Position numbers and translations under genes: made by a program. Source: Nymphaea colorata (taxonomy: Eukaryota; Streptophyta; Magnoliopsida; Nymphaeales; Nymphaeaceae). From it: 64,000 nt of DNA. The notes beneath the pieces are model-generated. The model was given only the letters and a program-made list of their open reading frames with translations, made no database searches and was not told where the DNA came from. Every line of letters starts with the position of its first letter. The stretch's first letter is position 1. Positions 31,263-43,600 of the stretch are shown here, piece by piece. The stretch covers positions 21,430,412 to 21,494,411 of the forward strand of contig NC_045139.1 in the NCBI RefSeq assembly GCF_008831285.2. Reading direction: 5' to 3'.

Positions 31263-34200
31263 GATATGCATGATTCTACATGCTTGCACATGTATGCAAA
31301 TGTGGGCTCTTGCACCCGCATCCCTGCACTAGGGACCTAGATATACCAATGAAAGAAAATTTAAATATAAAGCATAGCAAGAGTTATGCTTGAAAGCAAA
31401 GATGTTCACCAAATATCATCACACAAAGACATGACAGGAAAACGATTCTCACACTAGAGAAATGTATAACTCCACAATTCTATTTGCAAAAAGTAACATT
31501 GCTCAATACTCTGTCTCATATCATTCCTGAAGACAAAAGGCTGTTTCTTTCTGTCTATATCTCAATGTCTGATCCAATACATTCACCTGTATTTATAATA
31601 GGTGTATGTGGTGAACATCCTCTCCCTTTAAATTAGAAAGTAGTCAAAATGGACGCTTGGATAGATAACTTTGATTTCTCTAGTGTTCTAAACCTAGTTA
31701 AGATTTTGTAATGTGTCCTAACCCTAGTCTAGGGTGCCTAGCTGGCAAATCATAATTTAGCATGTTAGTTTACATTCTCGTTATTATTCATATTGTGTTT
31801 GCTTTTGATATTATAGTACTGCATTTGACTTCCATTTTGCATTCTAATTTACTAAGAAATTCGAACCAGCTCAACACATGCCTCAGGACAATAGTCCTTA
31901 TACATGTGTTCTTGATCTAGCTTGACCCTTACGTGGGTTATGTTTTGAATATCATGCATACTATAATTATATGTTTTGTTATGTTCGATTGATGTGCATT
32001 GCATTCATATAGTTTGTCTTCACTCGCATCATGCATCTACTTTCGAACTGTGCACTTAGAATTAGGTCCATGTGAGAATCATAGTTGGGTTATCAATTAC
32101 ATGCATGCAATAATAGTGCTTGCATGCACTTGAAGCGATCATTTTCTAATGACACACGTGTTCAAAAAGGTACTCTTCAATGTACAATTTCGAAATTGAA
32201 CATGTTTTCAAACCCGTTTTCAAAAACACAAGGTTTAGATATGATTGATGTCTAAATCCTAGGTTGAACCTGCCTAAAAGCACAGTAGGATTACTTGATG
32301 CCTAGTCAAGACCCAAGACCGATTCCACTAGTAGCCTATGCTGGAACTCAGCTGAAACCCTGATCCTAGTTAGGTTTACCTAAGTTATCCCACTGAACCC
32401 AATTGAGTCGTGTAAACCTTAAAAGGATCCAGATCTTATGAATTAAATTTTAGATCTTTAAATTTGAATTTGGATCTAATTAATTCTGGATTTTTAAAAA
32501 TGCATCTTAATTTGGATATTACATCAGAGCACCAAATCTAGATTTCAAGTACCGTGGATCATAATTTTAGATAATATGCAGAATTAGATTTAGATTTCGG
32601 ATAGAATTTGGATCACAAGCTCAAACCTTATAGGGTTACATCCTCCTGATTTGAATTTTTTATTTCAGATCTCTACAATATTTGGATTCAGATATTAAAG
32701 ATTATAAGTTTTGATTTCAGTATTGAATTTGGATATAAATTCAAAACTTAGTTGACCCTTAGATCCAAAATCTTAATTTCAAACCTTGAAATTTAATTAT
32801 TCGAATTGAACCACTAAGAGTGAATTTGAATTGTTTATAAATCAAATTTTAAACTCATTTGGATCAAAATTTCGAACCTCAGTTCATAGACTTTTTTAGG
32901 TCCACATCCCAAAGACAATAGAAACTAGATCTCAATCACATTCATATTTGGATATAGTTTGCATGCATTCATATTAGATCTAAGAACTTGCATGGATCAA
33001 TGATGATATGAATTATAAGCTGTCCCGGGGATCCATATGCACTTTTCATCAGTTCATGCACTCTAATTTATGATGATCCACTTAGATCTTAAAAAATCTC
33101 ATCTTTTTCAAATTGATGGCACGTTAGGATCAAGAAGACAATCACATCTAGAACACTTAATATAGTTTTTGACCTGATTATCCTTGCCAAAGGCACTAAG
33201 AATGGTCAGATTTTGTGCCCACAATTCAGGTCCTACCTCTCATAATTTCCTACAAGAGATGAAGAGACAAGTACATTTTTGAACTTTTTTTGCATGTGAA
33301 TGGTCACATGCAAGATGGCAAAATTTTTCATGTAGACACCAAGCTTTGTGATTCGTTCTCATGGTACATGTCAAGGAGTTGTCTTGAGATCGCTTGAAAA
33401 CTTATTTCCACATAGACTACTAAATAAATGTGTCTTGGTAGGTCCCCAAAGCTCTCTCAACATTTTTACCAAAATTTATTGATGTTTCTAAGCCAAATGA
33501 TTTTCACAAACCTTGCCCCAACACAATATCCCTATAAATTTTTTTATAATATTCTTGTACCCAATTTTTTCGTAATGACTAAATGATGAATGCATGTTTT
33601 AAACATAATTGGTAGGACAACTCAATGTGACCCCTTTTGAGGGGCATGCTTTCTCCCAAAGTCATTGTTTTACTTTTCTAGTTCCTAAGAGGGAATTATC
33701 ATCCATGCCTATGAATTCTCTATGTAGCCACGTGAGGATTAGATCCAAGGTTCTTTTAGCAACGCTTGATTCAGTTGGACCAGACCAAACTCAGTCCCTC
33801 CTTCATGAGATTTTCGCTGAGGCCTTAATCAACATGGGTATCATAGGATCTTGATATAGATTTGATATGGATGTACCCAATCAAGTCAATCCAAACCATT
33901 CTAATTTCTCTTTCAAATAACATAAATAGTTCATGCTATATAGCTTACCATAACTTGAACATTTTTGTTCTTCTCTTCCAATCAATGTGTGTCTAGTACA
34001 ATATCCCAAATGTTCCTTCATCATCCTATGTCTTATACAAGATCTTCAAACGATCATGTTTTGTAAGCAGTTGTAGAGCCAAAATTTATTCAATGAGGGG
34101 CATTAGTACGTAGTAAACCAATAACTAAACTAAACAATTCAAAAAGCTAAAATAATGAACAAACTTACCCATGCCTATGGATTAAAAATAAAAATTTCAT

Positions 34201-36060
34201 GACAAGTATATGATGGGGAAAGCTACATAGCTTTACCTGCATAATTTTCTTATATGACCACATGCATCTTCTAGCAGTTGATCATTGGTAACGCCATCCA
34301 TTCCCCAATCATAAATTATCATTGGCATCACATTTTAAAAGTAAGCTACAATCATCATGACATAAAAATAACATATGTAGAAAATAATGAATTGCAAGCT
34401 CTTGACCTATCTTAGCTTTTCTCTCCTCTTAAACAAATATCATCTACTAAAGTATGTAACAACATAGCTTTCAAGATAAATACATTAACAAATTGTAGAC
34501 TTTTGACTTGTGCTAATTATCCAGTAATTTAAATAAATGTATTCTGTCAAAGCATGTAAAAACATTACTGTTATGTACCTCAATATTTGAAAATCCTCAA
34601 ATATCTCTTCTTAAGAACCAAAAATCGCCAAATGGTCTCATCTTTCTAAAATTTTGATGAATCTCAATCTTTACAATTTACACAAAGAAACAAAAGTCAA
34701 TAGTTTAAAAATATGTATAATAAAACATATTTGACAAGGCTCATTTTCAATGGATCAAGAGGATACATCTCATCAATGGCACAAAAGTATAGATGGCTTC
34801 CTAAGACTACATTGAGACGTCCTAAGCTACTGCTCTTGACTGCTTTGTCTACCTTTTTATTCTTTTGACCTTCTTGTAGATTAGATCATTTTAGTTTATT
34901 TTCCTAATAGAAACAATGATTTTTTAGTTACAGAGGAATGCCAACTTTGTTAGCTCAAAAACTGGTTTGGTTAAACATCCATGGAATGATCTTAAAAAGA
35001 ATGAAAAGTTTTATTTTGAAATTTAGTTGAACTGCAAAAACCGACTTGCGTTACTAGTGCTGTGGCTGCATATGTTCCAGTGGTCAGCTTGTCCACATTC
35101 TAAAGAAATGATACACAAAGAAATTCAGTTTGAATAAAGTGCCTTGACCAATAACAAGATAGGCATCTTGCTTTGCTGCTCATTACTTTATATCCAATGA
35201 ACAACTTCAGGTAAGTCATCATAAAAAAGCTTAGCATAATGGTTTTGATGAAACCACATGCATCATAAGAAAGTTTAGCACAATAATGATTTGATAAGAC
35301 CACAAGCTCCCCACTAATCTACTAGATCTTATTCATACAATAGTTCTTACTAATTACATTAATCAATTGCTTATGACAAAGCCAACACAAGCATAAGTGT
35401 AGGATCGGCACCAATCTACAACCAAAACACCCAAATCAAAATACCCAAGTAAAAGATCTCCAAATTGCCAAATACCAAAATGGCAAAACACCCAAATCAG
35501 AATTGTCATTAATTAATTCTGGCACAGTAGAGAGAAAGTTACAAAATAAAGACTAATGATTATTAAAAAAAAATATGGCTTTTGAAGGTCAACATTCACT
35601 AGCACCAATGGTGGCAAACAGGCAATGCCCAAGTGCCTACAAGCAAAATTTTGAAATTTGTGCATGGACATGAAAGTTGGTAAACTCGCATCATTTTTGG
35701 AAAATTTGGGGAAAAAACATGAAGATGGGACTTGCTTATTAGGTTTGGTTATTTCTAGTGTCTTTACATGGGCAACCAAACCAAGAATTGGATCATGCCT
35801 TTCTATTGCTAAATAGCTAATTGCTAGCCTAGAACCTAAGATGCATTAATGAAAGACAAATAAATTATGTTTTAAGAAATGTAATTGAAAAAAAAAATTG
35901 AACATTCAAGGTTTTTGAATAAGAATTCTTCTTCAAAACCATTTCATCATCTGTTCCATGCACAAAGAAAAAGATGCATGACTCAAAAGGTAAAGATTCA
36001 AAATCAACACTACATTTGAAATTGAGATTCATTGAAAATTAATGTTTAGAGACCAATTAG
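31263..36060. other. Long intergenic stretch, nothing recognised
   Basis: About 4.8 kb of AT-rich sequence. From about 32,400 to 33,000 it has recurring TTTGGAT/ATCTAAAT phrases but no clear unit. Open frames (33609-33854; 35779-35513; 35303-35100) match nothing I know. It may include an LTR or leader of the neighbouring gypsy element, but I could not find matched LTRs. Confidence 0.45.
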
Positions 36061-36080
36061 ACCAATTTTAAAGACCTAGG

Positions 36081-36160
36081 GTTGGAAGAGAAACTTGAAA
36101 ACCATGGTTTTGGAGGAGAATTTTGAAAACCAACGGTTTTGGAGCAAGAATTTGAAAAAC
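36081..36160. repeat. Short tandem repeat, unit about 34 bp
   Basis: Three diverged copies of GGTTTTGGAGGAGAA followed by TTTGAAAACC. Confidence 0.65.
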
Positions 36161-36252
36161 TTTGGAAATTAGGTTTAGAGGGAACTTTGGAAATCAAGTT
36201 CTTGAAAAATCTTTCAAAATCAAAACTTTAGGGCAACTCAGGAAATTAAGGA

Positions 36253-36615
36253 CTTTTAGAAATCAAGATCATGAATGCCTTTTAACAATCCAAATTTTCA
36301 AAAATGTGGATTGTTATTTTGAAGTGCTTTCCAGAAGACACTAAGGTATGCTAAGTTTTCTCCACACAAATAAGATTAATGATATAAATGGGGCCTAGTT
36401 TCCTTAATTTTTTTTAAGGTTGGTGAGGGTGGGTAGGCATTAGTGTTAGGGTTTTTAGAAATCAAGGTCATGAATGCCTTTTGAAAATTAAGAATTTGAA
36501 AAACATTAATGATTTTTTAAAGTAATTTCCATATTAAAGTAGGTTAGGTCTTTCTGCACTTGACTAAGGTCAATGATATAAATCAAGCCTAGTTCCCTAA
36601 ATTTTTTGGAGGGAA
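36253..36615. repeat. Diverged direct duplication, period about 199 bp
   Basis: The stretch starting TTTTAGAAATCAAG at 36253 recurs at about 36452. Both copies continue through ATCATGAATGCCTTTT and end in AATGATATAAAT, GCCTAGTT and CCTAAATTTTTT-type sequence. This is a non-coding AT-rich repeat. Confidence 0.7.
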
Positions 36616-36760
36616 TAAACTAAAATGGGATATAAAATTTTAAAAGGAGAAGGGAAAAGACATACTTAATCTCCAAGTCCAAAGCTATAAACACATGAAT
36701 TAAGCTAGAACTAAAAATTGAAAAGAAGAAGAAAAAGGACATATCTAACTTATCTCATAG

Positions 36761-38349
36761 CTAGAGGGAATAACCAGTAGGCTTAGACTTGGGAGAACTG
36801 CCTGGGAGAACTGGTTTCATGGGCTCAAACTTGGAACAATTGGGATAGGTTGGGCTTAAGATAAATTGATAAGTCTGCTTGGTCAATGGGTTCCACTGGA
36901 TTTTAATGAAAATCCTAAGGCTTCTTGGAAGCTTACGCATTGGATGCATAAGCCCTAGGAAAAGGCAAAAATATGGTATCAGGATGAACTTCCAATTGAC
37001 GGATTGATAGATCAAAGAGATGGCGATCTCTTGATATGGCACCAACTTTTCATCTTTGGCCTATAATTCTCTATTCATTTGGTTGATGATAAGCTGAGAG
37101 TCACCAAAGGCATGCACCCTTTTTACTTGGAAACTCAGTAAAGAATGAAGTCCTTATATAAGAACTTCATATTCATCCATGTCATGAGTACATGAAAAGT
37201 CGACTTTCAAATAGTATGAGATCATTTCATCTTCTGAATTGATAATAAAATGTCTATACCTGCTCTCATCACATTTCTAGATCTGTCAAAGAACATCTTT
37301 CATACCGGGGCCACTCTGATCTTAGCAAATGTTCATCAGAAAACTCATCATCTGTTTTGATTTCTTCATACTAGGGAAAGTCTACTAACTAATCTACAAT
37401 CATTTGTCCTTTGGTTAAACTTTGAGACATTTATTCAAGATTATATTGTATCATTAAAACATGCTACTTTGCAATGCGCCTATTAAGGAATGAATGCTCT
37501 AACATATACTTAAGAGGATTTAGCTTGGAAAGTATTTTGACCTCACAAGCTAATAAATAATGTCTCAACTTCTGACACATCTAAGACACATCTAAACCAA
37601 ACACTACACAAGTTTTTTTTTCATGAGAGAGTACTTCTCTTAAAAATTTTGCTGGTGTAATATATTGCATGCTTAATGCGACTACTTTCTTCATTCTGTG
37701 CCAAAAAGCCGCCACATACTGACCCATTTACTGTTATGTAAAGTAACAATGGTCTACCCAACACTGGGGGCTTTAGGATTGGTGGATTTAAAAGGTATTT
37801 CTTTATCCTCTCTAATGACTATGGGTGTTCAAAACCCCATTCAAATTTGATGTCTTTCCTTAGCAGTTGGTTGAATGGTTCGCATCTCATGGCTAAATTG
37901 GAGATGAATCGTTTGATAGACTTGATTCGCCCTTGCAAACTTATTAATTTCTTAATATTGGCAGTGGTGGCATATTGATGATCACTTTACCTTTGGTAAC
38001 ATCCACCTCAATCTCTCTCTTACTAACTATGAAACCCAAAAGTTTGCTCGATTCAAGCCTAATCATTTGATAGACTTAATTCACCCTTGCAAACTTCATA
38101 ATTTCTTGATATTGGCAATGGTGACATATTGATGATCACTTTAGCTTTGGTAACATCCACCTCAATCTCCCTCTTACTAACCATGAAACCCAAAAGTTTG
38201 TTCGATTCAACCCTAAACACACATTTTTGAGGATTCAAATGAAGCGTATACTGTAAGAGTTTCTCAAACATTTGGGCAAGAGTTTCAATGTGATTATCTC
38301 TTGCCCTATAGGTATTGGAAGCTTTGATAGCTTTGAAATATGCAAACAT
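36761..38349 (-). pseudogene. Ty3/gypsy reverse transcriptase-RNase H fragment, decayed
   Basis: Read on the minus strand: ARDNHIETLAQMFEKLLQY and LNPQKCVFRVESNKLLGFMV (38330-38180) are the reverse transcriptase thumb-side motifs of plant Ty3/gypsy. GRPLLLYITVNGSVCGGFLA (37760-37700) and AIYYTSKIF begin the RNase H, with LRHYLLACEV near 37555. HDMDEYEVLI and FGDSQLIINQMNREL followed by KLVPYQEIAI (37180-37010) belong to the extra RNase H domain found in Tat/Athila-type elements. Stops and frameshifts are frequent. A 154-bp tandem duplication (37907-38060 and 38061-38213) breaks the reverse transcriptase frame. No intact LTR pair was located. Confidence 0.82.
37907..38213. repeat. 154-bp tandem duplication inside the gypsy fragment
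   Basis: Both copies start AATCRTTTGATAGACTT and end near GTTTGYTCGATTCAASCC. The period of 154 is not a multiple of three, so the duplication shifts the reverse transcriptase frame. Confidence 0.88.
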
Positions 38350-39430
38350 GCTAAATCAATTGTCTCTAATGCAATGTTGCTTAAGACGGCGATTGAAGTA
38401 AGGTAGAAGAACAAACATTGTTTTCAATCAAACCTTAAATTGAGGAGGGTTGAATTTAATACTATATCTAAGTTGAACATGATTAATCCTCCTCAATTAG
38501 TCTTATATGCAAGAAAGCAAACATAATCACCAAGCAATATAACGAAATTTCGATGAAGTCAAAGCCAAAGAAAGGGAAAATGCATGAATAGTAATCATGG
38601 CCAAACGATAACGGACTCCATCATGGTTGCCATTTGCTTGCATCCCCAAAATTTATTTTGGTTTTTGGAGTGCTTCAGAAATATAAAATTTTATTTTTGA
38701 AATGAAAAGAAATATGGACTTGCCTGTCAGTATGAGGATTGGACATTCCCGACACCTTTACCAGAGGTAACCAATCCAAAGGTTATATTCATTCTTAAAG
38801 CGTTTTATTTTTACTTAAACATACTCTTCATTCTAAATGCAGTGTGTTGCTTGGAAAAAACGTTGATGATTTAATATTTCAAATTTTTGGATGAGAAAAT
38901 TTTGTCGGATCATTTGAGAGTATAAATCCTTTTGATTTAAGAGAGTATTGAAGCGAGAAATCTTTGCAAAATATCATTTAGAAATTTTTGAAGAACAATA
39001 TGGGCATATTGAAGATTTTTTTTTAAATCAAATTAGTGTTCCCTAAAAAACTTAAGTAAGTTTAAGATTTTCCTCTAATTCGGCTACTACCTAGTCAGAG
39101 CTTCATCTCATCTTGCTTAAGCTCTTTTAGAGAGATGCTTGTGATCATTCGTGAATTCCACAAGTAAACATGAATGCATGAATATGTTGACTCTATGTCA
39201 TTAAAAGTAAATTATTCATTCCTATCGTATCATTCATGTTAGAATATCCATATCATCACATATATCTAGAATTGTTTACATACTTGTCCTAAATATTCTC
39301 GTAAAGAAAAAAAATTGAAAGTAAAATGAGGTTGTAGACCATCAAACATGATTTAAATATAGGGTCATTACTTGAGTTATGATCTTAGTGAAGTCGATAA
39401 TGGAAATTAAAATATTAAATCTTGGGAAAG
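38350..39430. other. Intergenic or gypsy-internal DNA, nothing recognised
   Basis: May be the decayed upstream part of the gypsy element, but no integrase, protease or Gag motif can be read. Confidence 0.4.
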
Positions 39431-39439
39431 AAATATTCG

Positions 39440-39790
39440 AAAGAATGAAATAAAGAAAAGGAAAGATCTTAAGCCACGAGAAATAGGTTGAAAGAGAAAG
39501 AGAATTTGAAAAGGAAGAAAGAAAGATTTTAAAGAGTAAGAGTGGGATGTATATGTATGTGTGTATATAGTTGTATAAACATAAGTACATGAAAATTTAT
39601 AAAATGATGATCTTAAATCTAAGAGAAAGAAAGAGAGAAGAATATTTTAGAGAGAGATAGAAAAATATATATACATGTACGTACTTATATACATACACAT
39701 ATATGAAAGATTATAAAAAGAGGTATTAACTCAAAGAGAGAGAGAGAGAAGAAGAAGAAGAAGAAGATTTTTGGAGAGAGAGATAAAGAA

Positions 39791-39874
<84 letters not shown>

Positions 39875-40010
39875 TAAAGTTTGTAAAAATAAGGTATTAA
39901 CTCGAAGAGAGAGAAAAGAGAGAAAGTGGAATTTATACATATATGTATGTGAAAAACTATAAAGGAATATGCTAAATCACTGAGAGATGAGGATAAAGAG
40001 AGGTATTTAT
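39440..40010. repeat. Degenerate tandem repeat rich in GAGAGA and TATATA, with long (AT)n
   Basis: Four to five copies, about 110-150 bp each, of a unit with AAGAGAGAGA, then a TATATACATGTATGTA-like segment, then GAAARATTATAAA and AGGTATTAACTC. One copy holds (AT)n at 39798-39871 and (GAA)n at 39750-39768. No coding content. Confidence 0.75.
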
Positions 40011-40242
40011 ATGCATGTATATACATATAACATGTTTATACTCATATGCATTTATGAAAAATTAAAATTAACAGGTAACCTAGAGCATATCTGACTTCAA
40101 TTTTTCTATGTAGGCCAGAGAGGAACTTGGGCTCATGCAAGAGCATAGGCTAAATCAACTTCATTGAAGGGGGTTCTTATTTTCAAAATTCTTATGAAAA
40201 CATGATTTGGAATATTTTTCATATAAGTATAAATATGATAAT

Positions 40243-40433
40243 TGTAACAACCCGACCCACTTCCGAGCTCAGGCCCCTGGTTCGACGGATCCCAACCCGC
40301 CCCCTAGCAATTTTGGCTCCAACCCTAAAAAGGCTAGGAACCAGGACAGTCATCTCATTAATGGCCTCCCTTTATAAGTCCTTGAAGATCGTTCACAATC
40401 TTCGATACGGGACTAAACTTTTAGGGTGTTACA
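40243..40433. mobile_element. Solo-LTR-like (SMART/TRIM-size) element, 191 bp
   Basis: Begins TGTAACAACCC and ends AGGGTGTTACA, so it has TG...CA termini and short inverted repeats (TGTAACA/TGTTACA). It is flanked by a 5-bp direct duplication ATAAT (40238-40242 and 40434-40438). Inside is CGATACGGGACTAAA, a phrase common near the end of such plant LTRs. The size and duplication fit a solo LTR of a very small retrotransposon. A MITE with 5-bp duplication is an alternative. Confidence 0.8.
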
Positions 40434-40438
40434 ATAAT

Positions 40439-43059
40439 CATTTCATCTGTTATAAAAAAATTTATCTCTCCCGCCATTACATATGAAAGAAAATCAAGCA
40501 CACACGAAATAGAAAGTTAATAACTTAAGAAAGCTCTTATTGGGATCCCTAACCGGGTGATAAAAGGAAATGTTAAATGTTCATGCTCAGGCTGGACAAT
40601 CTCAACCTGAAAATTACACATAATAATAAAGAAATCTCAATTCAAGCACTCATGCTTACTATTCATTTGTATATTAATAAGAAAAATCAGTCTACTATCC
40701 ATGAGTATCATCTCAAACATGAACAATGCACTCATTTAATGAGAAAAGAAATGAAAGAAGCATATATTAAAAATAAATAGAGAAATATTTATTTTGCTTT
40801 GGTTGTACTCTCAATGCACTCAAGAGTAGCTCTCGACCTCGGATAGGAGATCTTTAGAGTTCTCCTGCATGGCCAAAGGAAAACGGCGAAGGGAAATGAA
40901 AAGAAATAAAAATGAGAGGATGACCACATACCTCTAATGAAGTGATTTTAGAGAATGAGCCTCCTTCTCTAGATGATTCTAGAGTTTCCTCGAGTGAAGA
41001 TCGAAGATATTGAGGATGTCTCTCCAAGTTGTGCTCCCTTGAAAGTGGAAGTTGGAGAAGCTTGCTCCCAACATTGGAGAAGAAGAAAAGAAGATGAAAG
41101 AAATGGAGAGAGCACTAAGGGAAAAAAATTTTCAATGATGAAGTAGTAGAGGTTTTACACGGGTTAGCTCATGCCCAAGAGAGAAGATCTTGGGAGCATG
41201 TATAGGATGTTTTGTAGCCAAAACTCAAGATTTAAATTTTTTCGAATTTAACAATATTTTTATGCAAAAATTAAGTATTTTTGAATTATTTTAATTTTTA
41301 AAAAAATAGGTTTGACCAAATGTGATTGGCCCTTAGCCCTTGCAAACACTCCTTTGGGGGTGTGGGCAGAACTAATGCCCACCGAGCAGACCAAAACCAC
41401 CCCCAAGGGGGCAGTTTTAACCAAAAAAGCAGCCTGCGCAGCACGCAGCCCCTGCCTCGGCACAACCCATGATCGTGCGGCCGTGAGTGGCTGCACGCAT
41501 GCGTGCTGCCAGGCAACAACGCCAAGTCACTGTCGTGGCTGCGTGATGTTTGGCCAATCGCTAGTAGCATGCTAGTTACACAGGAGAGCGGGCTAAAGGC
41601 CCCTTTATTGGTTCGTTTTGGACCAATAAGGGGTGGCTTGCACCTCCCTGGCTTCTAGTAGGTCCCACACATTAAAAAACATAAACATCATTTTTTGAAA
41701 TGCATACTTTAAAGGGCAAAATGGTCTTTTATTACAAACAGGACCCACTTCATTTGGGTGATTCTAGACTCATTTTAAATCTGGTTCACGTTTGCTTGGT
41801 CGGCAATGCATTATAGTCAACGCCCGAGGTTTGGATCAAAGATTGGATAAGTAGTTCAACCTCAAAGCATATTTGTGGCGCAAGATTGAAACGCAAGACA
41901 AAGGAAGGTCTATGCATGTGCGAACAGTGCTTGATAGTATTGAAATTTGTTAGTTTGGCCTCGACTTTGGATTTTCAGTTGAAATTCTTTATTGGATCCA
42001 AACTTTGATTTGGATCTAATTTGGATCCGAGAGAGGCTTTAAGGGTCAGTTTGCTTAGTTGTGACTTAATTTCATTCTTGGTGTTCAGTTGTGGGCTTTG
42101 GCTTCATATTTCGGATCAAGGTATGTATTTTAGATCTAGGACTTGGATTTGGATCCAAATCATGGTCTAAAGTTGGATGTTGTATTTAAATCTTGCATTT
42201 GGACTCAGATATGGGCCTAGGGATCCATTTTGGATAGGGTTGTCATGAATTGGACTTGGGTAAGGATACAGAGGTCTATTTTGAGTGAGCTTGGGCTCGG
42301 GGTCAAAATTAGATACAAATCATTGTAAAAATGTTTGAAAAAATTGAGAATGTTGTTTGATATAATGGGATACAGTCTTTTGAAAATAATTGGGGTGATA
42401 ACAGTTACGTCATGTCTAACGAAGCTCAATTAGTTTCTACTAGACAAGGAATGAATGCACTCGCAAACGTAGGGCTTTTCTCGTGACCTACTAGTTCTAG
42501 GGTTTCTCCGTTCAGTCAATCTACGTAGACTAAATTAGTCCCTAGGGAACCTTGCAGGCACACAAACAAACAACTATGGAAACAGCAGCATCTATTCTCT
42601 GCTTGCTAGCTTTGAGTGACCGAGGCTCATAAGCACCCTTAACAAGTAGGCTTTGCTTTGACCTTTCTTTGCTATGATCTTATCTGTATTGGCCAGTCAT
42701 CAACTTTGAGTTTGAGGATGGGATCCCCCAAGAAGGGTCTTATCATTCGAAAGGTCCAGAAAATGCAAAAATGACCTCCGTGGTCCTCCAAACTGGAACA
42801 ATCGCTCTAGAATATCCTTTCCCCAGTGGCATGTGCTCCACCACTTTTCTTCCATGGGTGAAAGAGAGAGGGGAGGAAGAGGAGAGTTTCTGAAACAAAG
42901 CCCTCTGCACCTCTCAGGCCTCCAAGACTGGGTCCTCTTCCCTATGGATGTATGAATGCTCGCACAAGAAGTTCTAGAACGATCAATCTTGCTTTTCCAC
43001 ACTCTCAAGGAAAAAAATGTGTTTAGGCAAGGACATGGATGAAATTTATCCAAATGACT
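40439..43059. other. Intergenic DNA; GC-richer stretch at 41330-41640
   Basis: No domain recognised. At 41330-41640 the sequence is GC-richer, with inverted motifs such as CCTTTGGGGGTGTGGG against CCACCCCCAAGGGGG, and TTATTGGTTC against GGACCAATAA near 41606-41630. These could be part of an LTR or MITE, but I could not find paired ends. At 41980-42420 the words GGATCTAATTTGGATCC and related phrases recur. Confidence 0.45.
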
Positions 43060-43439
43060 AACCGTAGATTGGTAATCTTTCCATAATAGGTTGAAGGATG
43101 TTAAGTATGATTAAATATTATTGAATACATGATTAGTAACTAATTTAGTTAATCAATCAAGTGATTAAGTTAATTAATCAAGTAATTAAGATAATAAATC
43201 ATGACTACATGTGATCCAAGTGTTAGCCAATGGGGTGCCACCTTGGGTGTCTTGCCCCAACCCACCCACCTCCTTAGACCACAACAAAGAGACAAGGAGG
43301 GGTGGAGGAGAGGTAGAAAGAGAAAATGAGGGAGAGTGCCATGGTCTGGTTAGACTAACTGCAACTTGTGGCAAGCAGCAGCCTGGCCATAGCCTGATAT
43401 GACCAGTTGTATCCTGGTTGTGGCTGGCCATGACCTTAG

Positions 43440-43600
43440 CATTACAAGCTACGGTGGGGCCATGACTGTGGCTAAGTGGTGCCTAGCTGTGTCCCGAATG
43501 TGGTCCGGTTTTGGGCAGCCATAGCCAACCACTAGTCAATTATGGCCCGGCCATGGCACAACTGTGGTTAGTTGTCACCTAACCATGGTTGCCCATGACA
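43440..43600. repeat. TGGC/CATGGC-rich minisatellite within the 3.4-kb unit
   Basis: Irregular repeats of GGCC..GCCATGG and TGTGG words. Matching segments occur in copy B (about 51560-51720) and copy C (about 54810-54970). Confidence 0.7.

Noticed and set aside
40283-40296. RNA polymerase III box B (SINE) in the 191-bp element
   Set aside because: GGTTCGACGGATCC resembles box B only loosely, there is no box A, and the TG...CA ends with a 5-bp duplication fit an LTR better.
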